DNA from: Nocardia caishijiensis NBRC 108228
Lineage (GTDB): Bacteria > Actinomycetota > Actinomycetes > Mycobacteriales > Mycobacteriaceae
Length of the DNA stretch: 64,000 nt
Direction: 5' to 3'
NCBI RefSeq assembly: GCF_001612825.1
Contig: NZ_BDBE01000027.1
Location: forward strand, 81,576-145,575
Part shown: piece by piece, positions 59,263 through 64,000 of the stretch
How the letters are laid out: each line of letters starts with the position of its first letter
Numbering within the stretch: position 1 is the stretch's first letter
Notes under the pieces: generated by a model
What the model was told of the DNA's origin: nothing
Databases searched by the model: none
Seen by the model: the letters and a program-made list of their open reading frames with translations, nothing else
Translations under genes and position numbers: made by a program

Positions 59263-59583
59263 ATGGTAAAGATGTCGGCCGATGCCGAGGGCATCGTCGC
59301 CTACAGTGCGACCGCCGGAACCATGTCCACCGAATTCGCCACGGCGGCGGCCGCGTCGGTGGCATCGAACCCGGCACTGCTCGGCCCGGTGATGGGCCTG
59401 ATCGGCGGCGACTTCGTCACCGCCTACGCCGCCGCCCAGGCTGGTCACGTCGCCGCGATCGCCCAACTCTCGGCCGTGATGGCCAGCATGGGCACGGCGA
59501 CGGCGGGCGCCGCGGCCACCCTCGTCGACAGCGACACGGGCAATGCCGCCGCGATCGAATCGGCGGCGGGGGAACTCGCATGA
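59263..59583 (+). CDS. Type VII secretion target, EspC-like
   Basis: The 106-residue protein resembles the ESX-1 secretion-associated EspC/DUF2580 group: an acidic start (MVKMSADAEGIVAYSATAGT), then a helical hairpin rich in Ala (TEFATAAAASVASNPALLGP, then MGLIGGDFVTAYAAAQAGHV and AAIAQLSAVMASMGTATAGA) and a short tail. Members are small helical proteins exported in pairs through ESX systems. GGGGGAAG lies four bases before the ATG. Its stop overlaps the next start (ATGA), so it is probably a secretion partner of the NlpC/P60 protein. No ESX core (EccC) genes are in the window. Confidence 0.78.
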   Translation: MVKMSADAEGIVAYSATAGTMSTEFATAAAASVASNPALLGPVMGLIGGDFVTAYAAAQAGHVAAIAQLSAVMASMGTATAGAAATLVDSDTGNAAAIESAAGELA

Positions 59584-60707
59584 TCGACCTCAGCGGGCTC
59601 GCTCAGCCCCTCTACGATCTGCTGTCCAGCTTCGGGAGCGGCGTCGTCGGCACCGGCGGCGCGTCCGACGGTCTGCGCACCACCTCCACCGAGATCGACC
59701 AGATCTTCCAGCTCGGCCGCACCGGCATCAATGCCGTGAACACCGCCTGGGACGGCCAGGCCGTCGACGCGGTCACCGCCAAGGCGCTGCGCGTGCAGAA
59801 CTCCTCGGCCACGCTGTCCGACACCGGCAACGAGATGGCCACGGTGGTCGACCAGGCCGCCGCCTATGTGCAGACGGGGCAGAAGGAACTCGACGGGATC
59901 GTCAATTCCTTCCTCACCGACGTCTCCGCGCTCAGCCCCGTCCTCGCCACCCCGGCGGGCCTCACCGCCGTCGTCGCCTCGGCGATCGACCACATCGGCC
60001 AGGGCATGGGCGTGGTCGGACGGGTACAGGACGAACTGGGCACCCAGACCTCCGCGATCAAGGAGCTCACCCCGGCTCCGTCCAGCACGTCGCTCGCCAA
60101 CACCTCGAACGTGGCGACTTCGGCCGCCTCCACCCTGCTGTCCGGCGCGACGAGCGTGGGTGGGTCGATGCTGAGCGCGGTGTCGTCGGGACTGTCCTCG
60201 GCGATGGGCGGTGGGGATTCGAGCAGCTCGGGCGGAACGAGCACGGGCAACGCGACCAACAACGGCAAGACCTCGACCCCCACCGGCTCGTCGACGGGTT
60301 CGACGGGCACGGGTGTGAAGATCACCCTGCCCGACGGCAGCGTGGTCGAAGCGCCCAACGAGGAGGCCGCGACGGCCGTGCGCTCGGCCATCGGCGCGGT
60401 CGGCACCCCGTACGTGTGGGGCGGCAACGACCCCGGCTCGGGCATCGACTGCAGCGGGCTCACCAAGTACGCCTACGGCGAGGCAGGTGTCGAACTGCCG
60501 CGCCTGGCCCAGGAACAACACATCGGACACCCCCAGGTGTCACCCGGTGACCTGATGCCCGGCGACCTGGCCGTGTGGGACGGCCACGTCGCCATGGTCG
60601 TCGGCAACGGGCAGCTCGTGGAGGCGGGCGACCCGGTCTCGATCAGTTCGATCCGAACGGAGAACAGCGGCATGGAGTTCTACGGCTTCTACAGGCCCAC
60701 CTCATGA
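59580..60707 (+). CDS. WXG-type secreted NlpC/P60 endopeptidase
   Basis: The 375-residue protein combines an N-terminal WXG100-like helical domain (with AWDGQAVDAVTAKALRV near residues 58-74 carrying the WDG turn), a Ser/Gly/Thr-rich linker (about 170-240), and a C-terminal NlpC/P60 domain that cuts peptidoglycan stem peptides. The catalytic residues are Cys291 in IDCSGLTKYAY, His336 in WDGHVAMVV and Glu348 in LVEAGDP; the spacing matches RipA-type enzymes. No Sec signal peptide is present, so export should depend on type VII secretion. It overlaps both neighbours, forming a coupled operon. Confidence 0.82.
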   Translation: MIDLSGLAQPLYDLLSSFGSGVVGTGGASDGLRTTSTEIDQIFQLGRTGINAVNTAWDGQAVDAVTAKALRVQNSSATLSDTGNEMATVVDQAAAYVQTGQKELDGIVNSFLTDVSALSPVLATPAGLTAVVASAIDHIGQGMGVVGRVQDELGTQTSAIKELTPAPSSTSLANTSNVATSAASTLLSGATSVGGSMLSAVSSGLSSAMGGGDSSSSGGTSTGNATNNGKTSTPTGSSTGSTGTGVKITLPDGSVVEAPNEEAATAVRSAIGAVGTPYVWGGNDPGSGIDCSGLTKYAYGEAGVELPRLAQEQHIGHPQVSPGDLMPGDLAVWDGHVAMVVGNGQLVEAGDPVSISSIRTENSGMEFYGFYRPTS

Positions 60708-61057
60708 GCGACACCCCGATCCCCGAGGTTCCCAATGTGGAAACCGCGGTCAGCACCAACCGGTCGGGCACCATCTCGGTGCGCGCGACCAGCATGGGGT
60801 TGCCGATCGCGCTCAAGTTCGAGCGCAGCGAATACCAGTACGGTGCGCAGGCCCTCGCCGATGAGATCCTGCGCCTGACCAGGCGTTCGACCATCGCGGC
60901 CGCGGCCCGCCTGCGCGAGGTGTACAGCGAGCAGGCCGGTATCCCCGACGCCCTGCTGGACAAGATGAACCTGCCGACCCGGCGTCAGGCGGTCGACGAG
61001 CTCGACCGCATCGACGACGCCGACACCGGTCAGACGAGCTGGATGAGGCCCCTGTGA
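60704..61057 (+). CDS. Conserved hypothetical protein in T7SS module, 117 aa
   Basis: I do not recognise the family. The 117-residue protein begins SDTPIPEVPNVETAVSTNRS, has a beta-rich part (GTISVRATSMGLPIALKFER) and a helical part (YGAQALADEILRLTRRSTIA), with no signal or membrane segment. It overlaps the NlpC/P60 gene (ATGA) and the YbaB-like gene (GTGA). Its pairing with the YbaB-like protein suggests a chaperone or regulator for the secreted pair, but this is inference only. Its GxI/VxVxxxGLP pattern also recalls the YbaB fold. Confidence 0.6.
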   Translation: MSDTPIPEVPNVETAVSTNRSGTISVRATSMGLPIALKFERSEYQYGAQALADEILRLTRRSTIAAAARLREVYSEQAGIPDALLDKMNLPTRRQAVDELDRIDDADTGQTSWMRPL

Positions 61058-61407
61058 GCGCGGAGATGGACGCCCTCGTCGCGGGCGTGACCGAGAAACT
61101 CGAGGCGCTAGAGGCGGCGCTGTACGGGTTGAAGCAGGTCAACGGCAGCTTCACCACCGAAGACGGACTGGTCACCGCCGAGGTGAACAGCGACGGCGCG
61201 CTGGTCGATCTGCGCCTGGACGAGGGCATCACCGCCCTGCCGCCCGCCGAGGCGGCACAGCTGATCCTGTCGGCCTGCAGGCAGGCCACCGAGACCGCGG
61301 GCGAAGCGCGCTCCAACATCATTGCGACACTGAACGAATCGCTCGCGGGCGGTACCTCGGACCCGTCGGTGCGATCCGCACCCGGGCCGGATAGTGCGCA
61401 GCGCTGA
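61054..61407 (+). CDS. YbaB/EbfC-fold protein
   Basis: The 117-residue protein has the YbaB layout: a starting helix (EMDALVAGVTEKLEALEAAL), a central strand pair (GSFTTEDGLVTAEVNSDGAL and VDLRLDEGITALPPAEAAQL) and a final helix (ILSACRQATETAGEARSNII). YbaB/EbfC proteins bind DNA as nucleoid-associated dimers, but versions inside ESX-linked operons are frequent in actinobacteria and may serve another role. GTG start overlaps the upstream stop. It ends the four-gene coupled module. Confidence 0.75.
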   Translation: MSAEMDALVAGVTEKLEALEAALYGLKQVNGSFTTEDGLVTAEVNSDGALVDLRLDEGITALPPAEAAQLILSACRQATETAGEARSNIIATLNESLAGGTSDPSVRSAPGPDSAQR

Positions 61408-61414
61408 AGGTCGA

Positions 61415-61420
61415 TAGGCT
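61415..61420 (+). promoter_or_regulatory. -10 hexamer, leaderless promoter of acidic protein gene
   Basis: TAGGCT ends seven bases before the ATG at 61428. Confidence 0.45.
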
Positions 61421-61427
61421 TCGCGTC

Positions 61428-62660
61428 ATGGCTTCTGGAGACATCGTCCCGATCGAGCTCGGTCTGACCGATGGCGATCTCGTCACCCTGTGGGCACCGC
61501 GCTGGCGTGACGGTGACGACGACTACATGGCGTTCCTCGGACACGAGGACGACCTCTACGGTTTCGAGTCCGTCGCGGAGTTGGCTGCGTTCATCCGCAC
61601 CAACTCCGACAACGACCTCGTCGACCATCCGTCGTGGGCGGTGGTGGCCGGGCTGTCGGCCGCCGAGCTGGAGCCGGAGGACAACTTCAGCTTCGATCTG
61701 GTCTCCGTGCCCGAGCTGGCCGCGGGCGAACCCGACGGTGAGGTGGTCGGCGAGCTCGAGGACACCCTGGCCATGGTTCGCAACATCGGCGAGGTGTGCG
61801 AGCTCGACGTGGTGACGGCCTTCTTCGACGACAACGATGTCCTCGGCGTGCTTGCCAACGGTTCCGGCGTCTTCACCGGGCGCGACGGCGAGGAGCTGTG
61901 GGACCAGGTCGGTGCCGCCATCGTCAAGGGCTGGGACGACGTGCTCGACGCGATCGACAGCATCGTCACCACCCCCGAGGTCGACGCCGCGGCGGTCGAG
62001 GTGGCCGAAGCCGAGCTGCTGGCCGCCGAGGAGAACGTGGTCGACGCCGACGACGCGGTCGAGGAGGACGAGGAGTTCGAGAGCGTCGACCTCACCGCCG
62101 ACGACGAGGACGAGACGTTCTGGCACGAGGTCGGCATCGACCCGGTGAAGATCGTCACCTCCGACGGCGAGCACTTCACCCTGCGTTGCTACCTCGATGA
62201 CGAGCCGATCTTTCTCGGCAACGGCCGGACCATCACGGTGTTCGGTTCCGAGCGTGCGCTGGCCCGCTACCTGGCCGACGATCACGAGCACGAGCTGGCC
62301 CGGGTGTCGACCTTCGGTGACGTGCAGACCGCCGCCGTCGACGGTTCGCTCGAGGTCGAGGTGAGCGACGAGAACGTCTACGTGCTCACCGGCCTCGCCG
62401 ACGACCTCGCCGAGGGGCCGGAAGCCGTCGACATCGAACAGCTCGACCTGGCCGTCGAATTGTTCACCGACGCCGCCGACTACGCCGACGACGACAGTGT
62501 GGAGCAGGCGCTCGCGGCGTCGAACCCGCTGGGTTGGTATGTGTCCTACCTGCTCAACCCGGACCCGAACCGGATGGCGCCGAACCCGCCGTTCACGGCC
62601 GAGGCTCAGCAGTTCCGCGAACTGCAGCGCACGTTCGAGGCACGGCTCGTCAGCGAGTAG
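61428..62660 (+). CDS. Conserved acidic actinobacterial protein (Rv3311-like)
   Basis: The 410-residue protein is unusually acidic: a stretch of Asp and Glu near residues 195-230 (VVDADDAVEEDEEFESVDLT) lies between two domains, both with the pattern of a beta strand followed by EFxxx-ARYLADD-type helices (GFESVAELAAFIRTNSDNDL in the first, VFGSERALARYLADDHEHEL in the second), hinting at an internal duplication. Orthologues such as Rv3311 occur across Mycobacteriales next to add; some are annotated as primosomal protein without evidence. The function is unknown. A bidirectional terminator follows. Confidence 0.75.
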   Translation: MASGDIVPIELGLTDGDLVTLWAPRWRDGDDDYMAFLGHEDDLYGFESVAELAAFIRTNSDNDLVDHPSWAVVAGLSAAELEPEDNFSFDLVSVPELAAGEPDGEVVGELEDTLAMVRNIGEVCELDVVTAFFDDNDVLGVLANGSGVFTGRDGEELWDQVGAAIVKGWDDVLDAIDSIVTTPEVDAAAVEVAEAELLAAEENVVDADDAVEEDEEFESVDLTADDEDETFWHEVGIDPVKIVTSDGEHFTLRCYLDDEPIFLGNGRTITVFGSERALARYLADDHEHELARVSTFGDVQTAAVDGSLEVEVSDENVYVLTGLADDLAEGPEAVDIEQLDLAVELFTDAADYADDDSVEQALAASNPLGWYVSYLLNPDPNRMAPNPPFTAEAQQFRELQRTFEARLVSE

Positions 62661-62694
62661 TACGCGAGGAACCCAGGGGTGACTCACCGGGAAC

Positions 62695-62744
62695 GGACCC
62701 GGCCCACCGGTGGCCGCGTCGCCACCGGTGAAGCACCCGGGTCC
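62695..62744. terminator. Two-part hairpin terminator between convergent genes
   Basis: CACCGGTGGC (62705-62714) pairs with 62721-62730 around a 6-base loop, and GGACCCGG (62695-62702) pairs with 62737-62744, giving one interrupted long stem between the acidic-protein gene and add. Confidence 0.75.
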
Positions 62745-62767
62745 GGCCGGAAGTCGCCGAAACAGCC

Positions 62768-63865
62768 CTAGCCGACCAGGACCGCGTAGCGGGGTTTGAT
62801 GATCTCGTCGATGATCTTCAGGCGGTCGGGGAACGGGATGAACGCGGACTTCATGGCGTTGATGGTGAAGCGTTCCAGGTCGCTCCAGCCGTAGCCGAAG
62901 GTCTCCACCAGTTTGAGCATCTCCTGGCTCATGGTGGTGTCGCTCATCAGCCGGTTGTCGGTGTTGACGGTGACCCGGAAGCGCAGGCGGGCCAGCAGGT
63001 CGAAGGGGTGTTTGTCCAGCGACGGCACCGCACCGGTCTGCACGTTCGACGACGGGCACAGTTCCAAGGGCACGCGCATGTCACGCACGTAGTTCGCGAC
63101 GATCCCGAGCTGGGCGTCCTCGATGGCGCCCGGCACGCTGATGTCGTCGGTGATCCGCACCCCGTGCCCAAGCCGGTCACACCCGCAGAAGGCGAGCGCT
63201 TCGTGGATCGAGGGCAACCCGAAGGCCTCGCCCGCGTGAATCGTGAAGTGCGCGTGGTTGACTCGCAGATATTCGAAGGCGTCCAGGTGCCGGGTGGGCG
63301 GGAAGCCCGCCTCGGCCCCCGCGATGTCGAACCCACCGACCCCGCTGTCGCGGAACCGCACCGTGAGCTCGGCGATCTCGCGTGAGCGCGCCGCGTGGCG
63401 CATGGCCGTGAGCAGACACGTCACCCGGATGGTGTTGCCCTGCTCGGCGGCGATCGCCTCCCCCTCCCGAAACCCTTCGAGGGTGTGCTCGACCACTTCG
63501 TCGAGCGTGAGTCCCTGCTCGAGATGCTGCTCGGGCGCGAACCGCACCTCCGCGTAGACCACCCCGTCGGCGGCCAGGTCGATGGCACATTCGCGAGCCA
63601 CCCGGCGCAACCCCTCCGGGGTCTGCATCACCGCGACCGTGTGGGCGAACGTCTCGAGATACAACTCGAGCGACCCACTGTCGGCGGCGTCGCGAAACCA
63701 CGCCCCCAAACTCTCCGCATCGTGGGCGGGTAGCTGGTCGTAGCCGCAGTCGGCGGCAAGTTCTAGCACCGTCGCAGGCCGCAGCCCACCATCGAGGTGG
63801 TCATGCAGCAGGGCTTTCGGTGCACGTCGGATCGAAGCAAGGTCAAGGGGCGCCGGTCCAGTCAT
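62768..63865 (-). CDS. add: Adenosine deaminase
   Basis: The enzyme deaminates adenosine to inosine, upstream of DeoD in purine salvage. The 365-residue protein has the metal-binding [20 protein letters not shown] near residues 17-36, [20 protein letters not shown] near 96-115, the catalytic [18 protein letters not shown] near 205-222, and [33 protein letters not shown] and [17 protein letters not shown] with the catalytic Asp pair. The ATG at 63865 is chosen since TAACGT lies six bases upstream. It corresponds to Rv3313c. Confidence 0.94.
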   Translation of the reverse strand: MTGPAPLDLASIRRAPKALLHDHLDGGLRPATVLELAADCGYDQLPAHDAESLGAWFRDAADSGSLELYLETFAHTVAVMQTPEGLRRVARECAIDLAADGVVYAEVRFAPEQHLEQGLTLDEVVEHTLEGFREGEAIAAEQGNTIRVTCLLTAMRHAARSREIAELTVRFRDSGVGGFDIAGAEAGFPPTRHLDAFEYLRVNHAHFTIHAGEAFGLPSIHEALAFCGCDRLGHGVRITDDISVPGAIEDAQLGIVANYVRDMRVPLELCPSSNVQTGAVPSLDKHPFDLLARLRFRVTVNTDNRLMSDTTMSQEMLKLVETFGYGWSDLERFTINAMKSAFIPFPDRLKIIDEIIKPRYAVLVG

Positions 63866-63871
63866 GCCCAA

Positions 63872-63877
63872 ACGTTA
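63872..63877 (-). promoter_or_regulatory. -10 hexamer, leaderless promoter of add
   Basis: TAACGT on the minus strand ends six bases before the ATG at 63865. Confidence 0.5.
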
Positions 63878-64000
63878 GCGGGACCAGCCCGCCCCGGCAG
63901 CGGACTTCCACCGACACCACATTTCCGGAGAGAACCCCCAGTCCACCAACGACCGCACTCCCAGCCACCCGGCACCACCCAAATCCGCCATGACCGCACT

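Overview
The window is chromosomal DNA from a high-GC actinobacterium of the order Mycobacteriales, most likely Nocardia or a close relative. Supporting evidence is the very GC-rich coding sequence, frequent GTG starts, a mycothiol-dependent isomerase-type protein, the acyl-CoA carboxylase set accA3/accD5/accE5, a lysine aminotransferase (lat) locus and type VII secretion substrates. From about 9.4 kb onward the gene order follows, from memory, the M. tuberculosis backbone fadE25-purE-purK-GtrA-PH protein-birA-accD5-accE5-maf-sseA-accA3-lat-lrpA-pcd-lhr-nei2-glpD-lpdA-amiA-amiB-deoD-pmmB-upp-add, with lineage-specific genes inserted between blocks.

Layout. 0-3.2 kb: the edge of a MORN-like gene and the proton-translocating transhydrogenase operon pntAA-pntAB-pntB. 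3.6-9.2 kb: a HIT protein, a mycothiol-dependent enzyme, peptidase E, a GtrA protein, an FAD oxidase, a small acetyltransferase and a lipoprotein. 9.4-14 kb: fadE25, two TetR regulators, an Rpn-like nuclease and an alpha/beta hydrolase facing a perfect palindromic operator. 14.2-21.2 kb: purE/purK, a second GtrA, a two-component system, a PH-domain protein, an acyl-ACP desaturase and birA. 21.3-27.8 kb: accD5-accE5-maf, a cysteine-containing winged-helix regulator, sseA and accA3. 28-31 kb: patatin, a DoxX-like membrane protein and small proteins. 31-41 kb: lysine catabolism (lrpA-lat / pcd), initiator tRNA, a histidine phosphatase, the giant helicase lhr and nei2. 41-47.6 kb: glpD / glpK-tetR, a hydrolase and a PLP aminotransferase. 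47.7-52 kb: two proline-rich envelope proteins and lpdA. 52-59 kb: gamma-glutamylcyclotransferase, paired M20 amidohydrolases, an enoyl-CoA hydratase, deoD-pmmB and upp. 59.2-62.7 kb: a four-gene overlapping type VII secretion module with a secreted NlpC/P60 hydrolase, then an acidic conserved protein. 62.8 kb to the end: add.

How genes work together. The centre is a lipid-precursor block: biotin ligase (birA) modifies AccA3, which with AccD5 and AccE5 makes malonyl/methylmalonyl-CoA; a desaturase and fadE25 lie nearby. A 12-base motif TACTGAMCGGTA precedes accD5 (divergent from birA), accA3 and also the distant pnt operon, suggesting one regulator joins carboxylation to NADPH supply. Purine salvage (deoD, upp, add), glycerol use (glpD/glpK) and lysine degradation (lat/pcd under LrpA) are further metabolic units.

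Two points stand out beyond ordinary annotation. SseA, a rhodanese, has serine in place of its catalytic cysteine. About twenty first-in-transcript genes have a TANNNT hexamer only 5-8 bases before the start codon and no Shine-Dalgarno sequence, which points to widespread leaderless transcripts and fixes several starts. I found no CRISPR array, insertion sequence, prophage or rRNA.
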